NCBI GenBank assembly: GCA_023079485.1
Contig: CM041084.1
Coordinates: 71,333,709 to 71,397,708, forward strand
DNA: 64,000 nucleotides
Origin: Archilochus colubris
Taxonomy: Eukaryota; Chordata; Aves; Apodiformes; Trochilidae
Direction: 5' to 3'
The notes under the pieces were generated by a model. That model saw only the letters and a list, made by a program, of their open reading frames with translations, had not been told where the DNA came from and did no database searches. Position numbers and translations under genes: made by a program. Positions 1 through 13,066 of the stretch are shown here, in pieces (position 1 is the stretch's first letter; each line of letters opens with the position of its first letter).

Positions 1-570
1 CATAGCTCTAGTAAGACCTATGAAGCTAAGACTTTTTTCATTCAGAAAGGGTCACTTCTTTAGGGAAACTGTCGAGTCCAGCCAGCTCTTTTTCTGATAA
101 TAATCAATAGAATATAGGGAATTGAAAATAATGCATGTTTACAAAGACAATGAGAAATGTTTTCTTTATCCTAAATGTATAATGACTGGCTTTTCTACTG
201 TAAGCATCTGTAGTCTTGTTGTCCATTAATATATTAAACTATTTTTAATCCTACTGAGCCCTGACCTAAAAGATAACCTGTGGAACAAATTATCTGGAAC
301 TCTGTATACATTTATATATTTTCTATTAATTTGAAAAGGGTTACTTTCCAGTCCTATAAACTGTTGCATCAAGTTATTAGAGGAGCTGATTTTGTTTGTT
401 GTTCCTACATCAAAAATTATTTTGAACACTTCTGTACTTTACTTTTTGTTGTCTTTTCTCTGATCCTATATGTGTAAAACTTTCTTCTTTTTAAACGTTT
501 CTTGATTTTGTTAGGTCTGTATATATATAAGAATGTATAACTTGCACATTCAGATGAATCATAAATACCA
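1..570. other. Unique AT-rich non-coding DNA
   Basis: AT-rich sequence with stops in all frames and only short open frames (65-67 codons) that overlap on opposite strands and resemble no protein. I see no repeat or gene here. Confidence 0.6.
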
Positions 571-632
571 TAAAATCATAAAATTTTCAGGGTTGGAAGG
601 GACCTTTTAAGATCATCTCGTTCCAGAACACT
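571..632 (-). mobile_element. CR1 LINE, 3'-terminal fragment
   Basis: The stretch reads as the reverse complement of the avian CR1 3' end: degenerate ATCATAAAA copies of the terminal octamer, then GGTTGGAAGGGACC and GATCATCTCGTTCCA. Only about 60 bp survive, which fits the severe 5' truncation usual for CR1. The terminal octamers are mutated, so the copy is old. No coding sequence remains. Confidence 0.8.
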
Positions 633-2777
633 GATGAAACACTGTGAACTGTCCATTTCATAAGTTATAAAACCAAGAAACTTGTTCTACTTTATTAAAA
701 ACAAAACAATTTTCTCTCTCCTTAAAATTATGATCAATTACTTTAATAAAATGTCATCATTAGTCTTTATGTCTAGTTTCTAAAAAAATGGTTGTGAATT
801 TTAGTTCAGAGTGTGTCAAATACTGAATACAAGCATAAAAGTGTACAAAAAATTCTCAGTTTTCATGATTCATTGTTTCTGCTATGAATCAGTTTAAAAA
901 ATAATAGTGAGTTAGTGTTTCTTGTTTTCCTCTGTTAAATTTAGCAAACTTTCTTAGGTATGAAGGTCAACACAATAACTGAGATGACAGAGGATATTAT
1001 TAAACATTAAATAACTGCAATTGCTTATTTCAATAGTCAGCAGCTACAAGTGAGAAAAGTCTGTGCCTTCTTTATGCAGAGTACCACAGAGTGCAATGAA
1101 GGCTTCCAAGTCAATTTGGTGCAGGTACCGAATTCTTACCCAAGGCAAATTTTGTTTATACATTTTTGCTTGTTATCATTTAGAATACCATCCTATCTAG
1201 GAAATAATACTCTTCTGAGCACTGGATGAATAATAAAAAAACCACTTGCCCCAAGGTGCTCACAGACTGAAAGGACTGAGGATTGAAAATCTTTGGCTGA
1301 GAAACTGAAGTGTTAAGAAAAAATAATCTCATTCAGTCAGCTGAAGAGGAAAGAATTTGGGAGACGGTTCACTGGAAAAAAAAAATGTGCTACAAAACAG
1401 TATTGTCTAAAAGAAATTTTAAATTCAGACACGCATAGACTACACTCACTACTCTCAGGGAGAGCTGTCTGCTTACTGCAGAGAGCGGAGTTCATCCTTA
1501 GCAACTTAGGCATTGCTCCTAAGTGGTGCTTTGTACATTGTACAAAGATTACATTATTCCTAGGTTGACAAAAATAATAGACAAGATTCTCCCCTGCCCT
1601 CCTTGGAATTTTGCCATTATACCCATTACTGAAACAAATTGTCCAATCCTCATTATAAGGATGAGGTCATGTCTTGTAATGGAATTTTGAGGCTAATTTC
1701 CTGAGTGAATCAGGAATGTATAGCCCACTGAAGGCATGCTACCAAATTCATTGAAATCAGAGAGACTATGTAATTATTGTTGGATTAACCCTCGTATCTC
1801 TTGCCAGTTTAGAAGGGATACACTCTTTTAGCCCCATGGCTATAAGCATCATCAAACATAAAATAATATATAATATTTGCTAATTTTTTTATTATGATAA
1901 CAGTACTAAATTTTGCCCTCTATGAGGCCCTCTATACTTGCCAGTCTTCAAAATAATGAAGCATTTTCAAATTAATGATTAATTAAAAAAAATGTTCAAG
2001 AACCAAAGTGATGAATTATAGAAGAATTGAAAGCCCTATTCAAGTCTCCACCCTCAGCTAATAAAATTTTCTTCATATTATTCTTTAAGTTTCAGTAAGA
2101 TGAAAAGCTTTTTATTCTACAGAAAATACTATAATAAACAGATATCAGATATGATGTAACATTTTATATAACAGTGAATTAAGTAAAACAGTGCTGAGAT
2201 TCAGGAATCTAGCTTATGTTCCTAACAAACACTGGGAACTATAACAAACTCAAAGAAGTGATCTGGAACTGGACTATTAAGAAGTTTCTCAGAATCAGTT
2301 GGCTGGTGACTATTTAAACTGAGATCCAAGTAAGACACTCAAATGCAAAGAAATATTTGTATTGTGCTTCTGATGTTTTCTATCTATGTTTGCACTGGCA
2401 AAGATAAAGTTCTCAGTTGAAAAAAAAAGTGGCTGGTTTGTTCAGTATGTGTATTTTCCGTTTTCAAATGTCCCATCTACAAGACATCAAATAAACAACA
2501 ACTGACACCTACCTTCTGTGTATATGTAAGTCCAGCATTTTATAGCAGGAACAAATTTAGTTGGAAACACTGTCAGATGTTTGGTCAAGACTAAAGCTGA
2601 TTGAAAGCTGCAAATAAATTTTTAAGGCAAAAAAAGGGAACTTAAAGGTGTCTTCACTTTAAATAGGTAGAAACTACAACTTTTTTTTTTTTAAGTTGTA
2701 CATAAAATTTCAAAAAATAACTTAAAATACATCAAATATTTACATTTATAGCATTCACATCCATACATGTGAATGAA
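633..2777. other. Unique AT-rich non-coding DNA
   Basis: No gene or repeat family is recognised. It holds short homopolymer runs such as the T run at about 2681-2692 and scattered AT-rich motifs. Confidence 0.55.
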
Positions 2778-3378
2778 GAAAGGGATTCACCCAGAGGTAC
2801 TGAGGGAACTGACAGATGTGGTTGCTAAACTGCTCTTATATTCCAAAAGTCATGGCAGTCCAGTGAAGTCCCTACTAACTGGAAAAGAGGAAACATAATG
2901 CCCATTTTCAAAAAGGGAAAGAAGGAAGATAGAGGGAACCACAGGCTCGTCAGTCTCACCTCTGTGCCCAGTAAGATCATGGAGCAAATCCTCCTGGAGG
3001 CAAGCTGGAGCAGAAGAATAATGAAGAGGTGATTTGATATAATAACCACAGCTTTACCAAAGGCAAATCATTCCTGACAAATCTTGTGACATTCTATGAA
3101 AAGGTCACAACATCAGTAGACGAGGGAAGAGCAACCAGAATCATCTATTTGGACTTGAGCAAAGCCTTCAACACTTTCCTAAATGACATCCTGGGCTCCA
3201 AGTTGGTAAAATATAGGTTTGATGGATGGACCACTCAGTGGATAAAACACTGGCTTGACAGCCACACCCAAAGAGTGTCTGTCAATGGGTCCATGTCCAA
3301 GTGGATGCAAGCAACAAGTGAAGTCCCACATGGATAAGTTTAACACCATGCTGGCGACATAGTGGTGGCATTGAGTGA
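2778..3378 (+). mobile_element. CR1 LINE fragment, reverse-transcriptase region, decayed
   Basis: This is part of the CR1 ORF2 reverse-transcriptase domain in sense orientation. The upstream half carries the block before motif A (GFTQRY-like start, then an NYRPVSLT-like region at about 2930-2970 in broken frame). The open frame at 3086-3337 contains YLDLSKAFN (motif A; the second Asp is replaced by Asn) and the downstream FDGWTTQWI and QRVSVNGS blocks. It stops just after motif B begins (EVPHG, then a stop at 3335). A further piece, GTGGCATTGAGTG at about 3364-3376, matches the CR1 segment before the FADD box, so sequence between is deleted or scrambled. Both the 5' and 3' ends of the element are missing. 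It is inactive. Confidence 0.85.
3086..3337 (+). pseudogene. CR1 reverse-transcriptase remnant (83 codons)
   Basis: A short open frame inside the CR1 fragment. Residues 21-29 read YLDLSKAFN, the polymerase motif A, where the family normally has D in the last position. Residues 46-74 match the [14 protein letters not shown] and QRVSVNGS blocks that follow motif A in CR1. A stop truncates it at motif B and the FADD catalytic box is absent, so no functional enzyme can be made. The methionine start is fortuitous; upstream CR1 coding sequence continues in other frames. Confidence 0.85.
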
Positions 3379-6300
3379 TGGTCTTGAGCTTGAGCTTGGA
3401 AGAAATGGTCCTTGAATGTTAACCATCCATATTGGGCTCCTGGCCTTCTAGCACTGTGTCTCATAGGATTTTCCCCAGCAATTGTTTGAATGCTATCTGT
3501 ATAATCAAATGCAGCCTAAAACCTCACCTAACTTCAGCCACACAAATTTCAGGGCCTGACAAGACACTGGGATGTATTAATAATCCTGACCTGTCAAAAT
3601 AGTTGACAGAATGGCTGGGATCCACAAAGGAAAGGTCATGCAGAAAAGATGCAGAGGAGTCAAATCCTTAAGTAAAGAGTAGAAGGCTCAAGGATCAGAA
3701 ACATACAAGGTTAAATAGTATGCCTGCATCTCATATTTCATATGATAAATATTAAGAAGTAACTAATAATAAAGATTTATAAAGCAGATTTGATGTCTTA
3801 TCGGTATAAGCAATCACCAAGAATGAGACTTTGAAAAACATCAGTTAAAATATTACCCTTCCTTTCTTCAAACCAACCAGACTCAGGTGGTCTGTCTCTT
3901 AGACAAAATGAAAGTTATTATGGATGAAAATATGCCATAACATTGAACTATACTGTTGATCTCCCTGATACAAATGTAACTCCTTAGAATAAGGGACTAT
4001 ATATAAATCTAAGTACTCCTGTGCAGAGCTCTACAAAGAAATTTTTGTGGAAAATTTAAGTGAAACGGAGTTTAAAAGTGAAAAAGTAAACAAGCAACAG
4101 TGAATCTGATAATGAAACACCCATTTGTTAGCTTTCATTATTATGTGTTGTTTATGATGTAATAGTGAATATTTTTTACGATAAAAGTACAGAACATTGT
4201 ACTATTATTGCTGAAATTTCCATTACAACAAGCAGATATTGTCAAAAATACAGAACATAAAAGAAAATTTCAGATTTTCTAATATCAGGTTTTACATTTA
4301 TTTAGAAACAGATGAAACAAGAAATGAATTTTGTCTGAAAGTTTTTTTCAATTGCCTGGAATCTTAATGAGAGTCTGGAATAGAAAATAGGTTAATCTAC
4401 AATAAAGGTTTCATTTAAATTTCAAGGGAAAAAAATGTGAATCTTTCTAGTTCCAGGAGACCCTTCCTTGAGAAAAAATGTTGATGATCATCTCATATAT
4501 ATAGTTCTAGACAAAGCAGAAATGACTAGGGAAATGACAATTGCAATTGCTTAACTTCTATAGTCCGCCACTATATTTGCCCCTCATAAAAAATTAGGAA
4601 GATGAAAGATGTAGTTTCTTTAACTGAATAACTTGCTCATTAAGATAACTTATTCATTCTCTTCAGACTTGAAAATGTCACAGTGATCTATTTGTGCAGT
4701 ACTGTCAACATTACGATGATACCTGAGTATCTTCATGGTATGACTAACCTGTTTCAACTTTGGTATAAAATGATAAAATTCCCAGTACCATCTTTAATAC
4801 CTGGAATGCGTTTCAGATAAAGCCTACCTGACTATACCTGCATGGATAAATTATGCAATTTTTACCAAAATTTTCATGTGACTCTCAATAAACTTCGGGA
4901 AAAGTGTGGTCACAGCCATCAGTTGCATTAAGAAAAATTGTTCTATCATTTAATAGCAACTCTCTCATGTGAACATCCAGGAGCAAGCTTATGTGATCTT
5001 AGTTCCCAGTCACAAAACTCAAAGCAGCACTAGCAATTACTCTCCTATCTTGAATGGAAATTATTACACCCTCTCTGTTAAGAAAATCCAGGACAGTATA
5101 CACTGTTGAATGTAATTTGTGATTAATTCCAAGAGTTATAGCCTCTTGTTTTTCTAGAAACGTATGTGGTACATACTGTGCAGCCTGCAAGATATAGAAA
5201 AATTTCTTGCTAAAATTAATTAGTCTTAGCTGGATTTGAGTTGATGTACAATGTTCTCTTAAATACAATAAGAAAACCTACGTCTTTTTATTTGGGCAGC
5301 AGATACTGGTTACTATTTCTAACTGTCTTTAAATATTAACTGAGTTGGATCTATGATACTTGTGAAAGACTATTACATTTAAATGACAAGGATTTTGAGA
5401 GAACTTATCCCTAAAGAAAGACAAAGGTTAATTCATGAAACTTCCATCATGAAATGATGGGATTCCTTATAAGAAAAATATTTTCCTAATCTCTGATTGT
5501 TGAAGTCTTTCTCGTACATGGGAGGAAGAAGGCTTTTTCTTGTCTCCAAAATTCACTCCTTTGTAGTCTGGATCTCACATCACTGAAGTCACTGGAAAAC
5601 TACTCAGTTCAGTGGGTGTAAGGTCATACACTTAATCCTGACTATTATACATTTGCATATCCTTGTTATCAGTGTATATGTTAAGACCTGTTTTCAATCC
5701 TGAGAAGCTCTTGTCCTCAGTGACATCTTGAAGCAAAGAGATCCCGAAACTACTTATGTGAGACTACTTTTATCAGATATTAAATCACAGAATTTCAATT
5801 TATCAAAATTATTTATAGGATTTTTTAATTTTTTTCTGCACTACATTAATTTTTCCACTTCTACATTTTTGGTCCTATTTGTCCTCTTTCCTAAGTAAGC
5901 AGTTCAACTATTTCAGACATATGGAGTCAGAATTTTGAGTACTTCTTCCTTCTACTCAAAGTAGATGTATGAGTTTGTTCTTGTTTAATTGAACATGAGG
6001 TGGCAGGATGGCTAGTTCCAGATTCTGATCTACTAATACATCTTTTTCTTGATGTTACATTTAATTTGAGTTAAAAATAAGTGTTAATTTAACTATTTTA
6101 GGAAAGATATTGAATGATTTTGATGTTCAGGAAATGTCTTACACCAGCTAAATTTCCTAAAATATATATGTGAGAAAATTTATTTAGACAAGAGACTTCA
6201 GAGTAGAGAAGCAGACATACAAATGAGAAGGAGTTATGGGCAGATTTATACATTTTATGCATTTTAATTGCACTGGCACTTTCATTTTTCTGTAATTGCA

Positions 6301-9087
6301 CTTTAATTGCATAAATTTTTCTAAATTAAAAAAGTAGTTAAAACAACATTGTATTAGATGAAATAATTTCAGGCACTTACTGCAGATGTTTTAAACAATT
6401 CATGTGTGGAACAATTTCATACTCCTATTAGACAACACATTTAAAAATTCCACTTGTGTAATTCTGCCTGCAATCTGTTATCAGAGAAAGGAAAGCTGAA
6501 ACCTGTGATCTAAAAAGACCCTGTTACTTTTGGCTTCTGGGAGGCCTCTTGAGCTCTGAAGTTTTGAAAATTATATAACTTTGGTGTTTCCTTTTAAATT
6601 TAGGAGACTTCTTCTAGGAATTTTGTTTTCAGATATGGTTCTTACCATTTGTCACTTTCTGATTCATTTTCATATGGTACTTGTCTGAATTTTGAGCCCT
6701 TGAAGCCACAATTTCTACCAGGTCTCTGTATGTGGTTAGTACTATGGATTCCCTTATGAGAAATACTTTACAACATATTATTTCTTGAAAATGTTGGGGG
6801 TTTTTTGACTATCACTTCTATATGAAACAGGTACCATGTTTAAAAATGACTTTGTGGAATTCAAGATCACAAACATTATTTTAGGAAATTTCAAAAATTA
6901 TTTTAATGGCCAGAAGCCATTTAGATGATGTAGACTCATTTTGTACAAAGTATTAACATATTCTGTAGGTACTGTTCAAGGATTTTTTATTGTATTTAAA
7001 ACAACAGGTATATGTGACCATGACAGATAAACTTTAAAAAAAAAAAAAGACAGAGGAGGTAAAAACAGTAGCATCTCTGCCTGAAATCTACTGTTGTATA
7101 TCTGTGGGTTTTATTGTATTGTCAATGTTTAAGCTAAACATCTCATCTGAGTCTTTAGAGTTCTTCTTAAAAGAAAAAAATTACATTATAGTTCTTCATG
7201 TTGGATTTTTGTTATTTTTACTGGTGTTTATCTTGCTTTTCATAGTCCAGGCTGTATTTATTATATGTAGGTTATTTCCTCTGGTCTTACAAACAGATGA
7301 ACCCCTATTTAAACAGATTCATTATTGGTGAACCAATAAACTGTTTGTAGGTCGTTGCTAACGAGAAACAATTATTTGTAATTTTAGAGTTTGAGATGTT
7401 TATAGAGACAGCTCAGTATAATAAAGTTTGTGAAAGTATTAAGTTTATCACAGCTCAGTGATGTGCACCATTAGTGACTGGCACTAAGGTAGGGCAAAAA
7501 ACATAGCAGACAATTACAGCTGGATAAGTATTAAAACTAGAAAGCAAACTGAAAAACATCCCTGATTCAATATATACAGCAGTGAAATAAATTTTCCATC
7601 CCCACTCTGTTGCTGCCCTTGTAAAACTCTCCCTAGGCTTTAATAATGGAAATAGATGGTAAGGCGCAGGTTCCAAATACCTACATTTTTAAATATGAGT
7701 TATCTATATATTACCCTTTGCAAGCATAAACATAAAAAAGTAATGTGCAGTTTACTCTAGCTTAATATATAATAAATAATAACCTCAATACCATTTATAA
7801 CTTTTATAACACTTTTCATCTGGAAATCTCAAAGCAGTTTACACAAGGGAGGATAGTGAAGTAGCTCTGTCATCAAAGAGCCTTCAAACTCACACATCCA
7901 TTTGATGAGTAGAAAGAAGACAAAGACTTAGTAGTATCTTCATCCCATAGGCAATGCTACAACTTAATCTTGAATTAGTGATATGTGTTAAGTTTATTTT
8001 AGACAGTCTCAAAGAAGAATTGGAGCGACATAGCTAGGAAGATACATGAAACTGAGGGCCTAAAGTTTAGCATTTAGACTTCCACCAAAAAGTAGAGACT
8101 GAATTATAGGACAGTAAAGCAGATTTCTACAATGCTTTGAATACCAGGTATGATATTCACAGATGTAATTCCACGCCTTCTCTGGAACATGAGGAATGGC
8201 ACTAGGACTTAAATCCTAGCAGTTCTGAGTGTACCTTGTGAAGCATTAGAGAAGGAAAAAATCGACAAAATTTTTATCTTTATGGATAACCTGGTTTTAC
8301 ATGGGCAAAGCAAGACCGTTCAAAAAAAATCAGTCTTACCAAAAACCCCTCAAACTTTTAACAAAAATATATTATTTCTATCAACTTTTATCTGGGGAGA
8401 TGGTGTTGTTTTAAAGAGCAATCCTCACCTTCACTGTTCTTTTCTCCAATTTTTCTTTCTTCATCTCTTTTCTCAGCATTTTGTACGAGAAAAATCAGAC
8501 AGTATGTGATTAAAGGAGGAATAGAAATTAAAATCAAAATATTTCATACTAATTTTTAATTTTTTTAATTTAAAGCGTAATTTGAAAATTAAAGGTTTTC
8601 AGTCATCTAAGTAAAATTTTTCAGGAATAAGGATGTACAGACTGCATACAGAATCCAGCATATTGTGGATACTAGCAGAGAAAACATGAGATATTTCTAT
8701 CACACATACTTTCTGAACAGCTGCATTCCTGGTGTTTCTGCCTCATGTTATTTAATTGTCCATCTGATGCTTATGTAATTGAATGTAAATGCCTATGTAA
8801 TTGTCTGATAACAGACAAGTGTCAGGAACGATCACCTGCAATTTCTTGCTTTTCTTGGGGGGTAAAAAAAAAAAAAACAAGGCATTACATTCTAGAGATC
8901 TTTCTATAATTTTCAGTTGGTTTCTCTTTTGAAATACGGCTAGACAGACAGCAGGTTATATATCAGTGCTTCTTTGATCTTCTACATTTAACTGGGGACA
9001 CCAACAAGATCCTTCAAGTTTAGTGGCCAGCAATCAGTAAAAAGCAATTCTTCATGTAAAGCCTGAAAATTTTTATTTTTATTAACC

Positions 9088-9120
9088 TTTTTTTTTTTTC
9101 TTTTTCTTTTTCTTCTCCCC
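9088..9120 (+). repeat. Pyrimidine-rich low-complexity tract
   Basis: A run of T interrupted by single C (TTTTTC-type pattern) followed by CCCC. It is simple sequence with no other assigned role. A following CAG could mimic a splice acceptor, but no convincing exon follows. Confidence 0.7.
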
Positions 9121-12100
9121 AGATGGAAGACCAAGCAATCTCTTTCTTGCCTTAACAGCCAACTTTTTTCTCAGAGGCTTGAAAAAAATGAGACTAATAT
9201 GAGTAGCAAATCCTTCATTCCTGTATTAGTTACTAGCTTGAATCTCTGCTGCATTTTCTGGTGGAAGCTGTCAGATGTGTTTGTCTCCTGGTTTCGCTGG
9301 TACAGCATTATAAAATATTTTTTTTTCTGTTCAGAGAAATTGTAATTTTGAGAAGCTGCGTAGTCCAGTTCTTTGAGAAGAAAAGAGATAAGATGCTCTG
9401 GTATTCTCATTTCCATAGTTCAAGGTTGAGGATAATTTTTAACCATACAGGTGCATGGTACCACAGTCTTCAGCATCACTGTAAACTGTGGTGTTTATTC
9501 AGATTTTTGGGATGTGTACTATTTCTGCATCCCTGAGAGGGTGCTGTCTCATCGGTGGTCCTGCACCTGAGGCATCCTCCTCTTGCTCTGACCATCATGT
9601 TCTGGCTGGAGCTGTTAAGCTCACAGTGCTTCAGCATTCACTGATAGAAAAGTGCAGCTGGCAACTTCTACATGGAGTTAAGTATAACTTTGCATCTTAT
9701 GTTAATATTGGGCCTAATACTAGTTTATTATTATTATGCTATTAATTTTGTTTCCTTTTCAACCCACGGGTCTCCTTTCCTTCTGATCCTCCCTCCCAGG
9801 TGGGGCTGTTGATAGAACAAGACAGAATCCCAACTAATACAGCAAGTCTGTGCATGCACTGAACCCACCCCGCCTAATATAAGAGTAAGCAATATATTTT
9901 GTGTTTAAGGTATAATGAAATTAATTCCTATTTCAGAAGTATACCTCCCTATGAAATCAAATGCATTTAATAAAATCCAGTGCTTGAAAAGCAAGGCTCA
10001 GTACAATGAAGATTTTCAAAGAGTCAATGCAATGGAAAGGAAGGCTTTTCCTATGCTAATCTCCTGTATGCAGCTCTTTACTTTAACATCCTTTGTTGTG
10101 CTTCAGTTGAAAATTAAATCAGAAGATGCCTTCTGAGATGACAAAAAAATAAATATGCATTTCAGTTCAGTTCCATCTGATAAATTAAGATGTTACCAAA
10201 CCTTTTAGGACTAGATTGTCTTGTATCCTTCAGACTTGAATAAGGGCACAAGAGAAATTAAGGTACTACTTTTCATTATCTCTATTTAGATCTTGTCATT
10301 TGATCTCTATGATGTTTTATATAATGTTACATCCTAACACCAAGTGAATGAAGGAGATGCTGTACATGAAAATTAGATGAATATTCCTTATTTGCACCAG
10401 ATGGAACCTTGCCACATACAGAAGTACTGGGGGAAAAAAAACTAACAAGATGTACTGTAAAGTCACATCGATATTGTGATCTTCTTTTCATTTGTGCAAC
10501 AGTTCTGAGCATTTGCCTTTTACTTAAGAGCTATTTTAAATGACTGTTAAAGAGAGTGCCATATGTTTAAAGCGAGTGACTGATTGACGAGGTAATTAGG
10601 GGTGTCTCTTTTCCTTCAAAGTATTGGATATTGCTGTTGAGTCACTTTAGCTGCATTGGATTGGTCTTCTAGCACGTAAACACAAACTACAGAATTCTTT
10701 TTTTGAAAGAATTTTTAAAAACAAGTTAAAGGAACACCAGAAAACTATCTGTAATATCTTCCTTTGGTATTAACTTTTGTTGAAGAAGAAAAATGACTGC
10801 ATCCGACTAGAACTGAATTTAACTCTTGAATCTTGAGTATTGTTGATTGAACAATTTGTACCTACTAAAACCAATGGCCTTAGTAGTTATATGAAGTATC
10901 TGGAAAGTTACCTTTTTTGTCTAGTACTCATCAAGCCTGATTGATGGGCTGTATTTTCATTTCACCTATTGCTAATAAGCTTCTTTGTACCTGTCTATTC
11001 AGAGTGATTACATCTTTAAAGAAGCTTAATTTAAAAGGTCACTTTATCAAACATTTTGCTATTGACTAAAATCTGTAGTCAGCCAATTATGCTTCATTTA
11101 TGTGACTGTTTACCTCCTGTCCTGTGATTGCCCATAAAATTTTGTCTGAAACATCTGATTGCATTTAGAAACATGGCAATACTTAAATTTATGCAATCCT
11201 GAATATCTTTTCTCTTAACTTTGATCATATTGACTGACTTCAGGCCATAGGAACCTCGTCAAGTTTGATTTTGTAAAGGGTGAGATTCTAGACTGACTAA
11301 AGTAAAAAACAAAAAAAACCAGTGAAATTCAAGGAGGCCAAGTGTTCACCCATATTCTTAATTTCTAATAAGAGAACAAACCACTACTTATAGATATTAG
11401 ATCTCACATCAATGAAGTAAATCAGAAAAACTATCATTGACTTCAAAAAAGTCATGGATTAGTTCCAAAAGGATTACTTTTAACTGGCTAAAGATTCCTC
11501 AGACTTCCAAAGCACTTCTGGTGAAATGTAGGCCAAATCCACATGACTCAAGAAAAAAGAAAACACTTTGGTATAAATGCAATGAACCTCATCTCATTCT
11601 CTTTGTTGTTTAGTGACAGAATGAAGTTCAATAGATGAGAGGAAAAGTGAGTGGTTTCATGTTGCCATGATCACCCTGCAAGCTTTTCCTAACATTTAAG
11701 TAAATCGTGTCCACTAGAATATCAGAAGTATCAACTGGCTTGCATTTCAGCCTTTAAATGGAAAGACATTGGGCAAAATAAAAATCTGTTCAGTTGTTGC
11801 TTCTAAGGCTGGAAACTAGACCTATTAATACCACTATATAAAGACTATCACCTTTCATATGACAATGTTTTGTCATAATCTAGAACAATAATAAGGAGTA
11901 AGAAAGGCTTTTTGTGAGTGTATTGCAAATGAAAGAGTTGTTCAGAATGGATGAACAACAAAGAAGTATTAGTTTATACTTGTTTGAAGCATTTGATAGA
12001 TTCAAATTTCTTATAGGAAAGAGACTGCTCTCTGGCTTCCTGCATATTACAGTTCATCTCAGACAGTCTATAGCAATCTCCTAATGTCAGGTTTCAACAG

Positions 12101-13036
12101 CATCTTTGTGGACAAAATGTGAGATGCAGCTAGATGTATTTCACCTATTGCTAAAGCAATCACAGGAAGAAAACTGTCTGAGAAATTACTGTAACACTGT
12201 ATAAAAAATTATCATGAGCTGTGAAGTAATGTATAACTTCATCATCAATCTACATATGCAAATATAATAACCTGAATTAGATTTTTCTGTGTTTGATGAC
12301 AGAACTGAAATCCAATTACTTTGAACAGCTTTCCTGAGAATCCTTCAAAACTCTGAAAGCAGTTTATCAGGTAGCAGCTTTGAGGAACACAGTCTAGCAC
12401 ATTCATTGATAGAAGAAGGCACAGAAGATCTGCCAGAAATATTTCCTGTCATATTCACTAAATACATTCTTCTATAGGCATAAATTCCATAATCCATAAG
12501 GATAATTTTTCATCCTCAATGAAATTACAAATTATCAAGGTATATTAATGCTACCAAATCAAGAATAAAATCCACACTATGAAATTAAATCACAGTATTA
12601 AATTTCTGCCTTTCCTTTGAATTTCACATTGTTAAGAAGATTAAAATATTTCATTATTATTATCTAAAATATACAGCAAACTAAGTTTTGTGAATAACAT
12701 CAACACATTCTCCTTGGGCAGATCTTTGTTGAGCACTGAAGACTTCTGTTGCAAATTTATGACAGATTTTATTGTAAATTCAAAAGTTGAAAAGCTGTCA
12801 GTATCATTAGATCTCACAGTCAGCTTAAGGAAACACTGAAGCCTCCCCACCGCCAAATTCTGATTTCAACAGAAATTACAGTTTTATCAGTATCAATGTG
12901 TATTGTCTTGTCCATCTTTCTTAAAAGAGCAAATGAAAAATAAATAAACCTGAATTAATCTTTTTTATTTTTTTTCTGATTACTCATTACTCACTATACT
13001 GGAAAAATTAAAGCAATTATCAAAATATTTTATCAT

Positions 13037-13066
13037 GATTTTATGAAAGAAGATTTTATGAAAGAA
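13037..13066. repeat. 15-bp tandem duplication
   Basis: GATTTTATGAAAGAA occurs twice back to back and is followed by a partial third copy beginning GATTTTTAT. This is a small local duplication with no coding significance. Confidence 0.9.

Noticed and set aside
4999..5268. 89-codon minus-strand frame that reads somewhat protein-like
   Set aside because: No motif could be assigned, and there is no flanking splice signal that I trust. Treated as chance.
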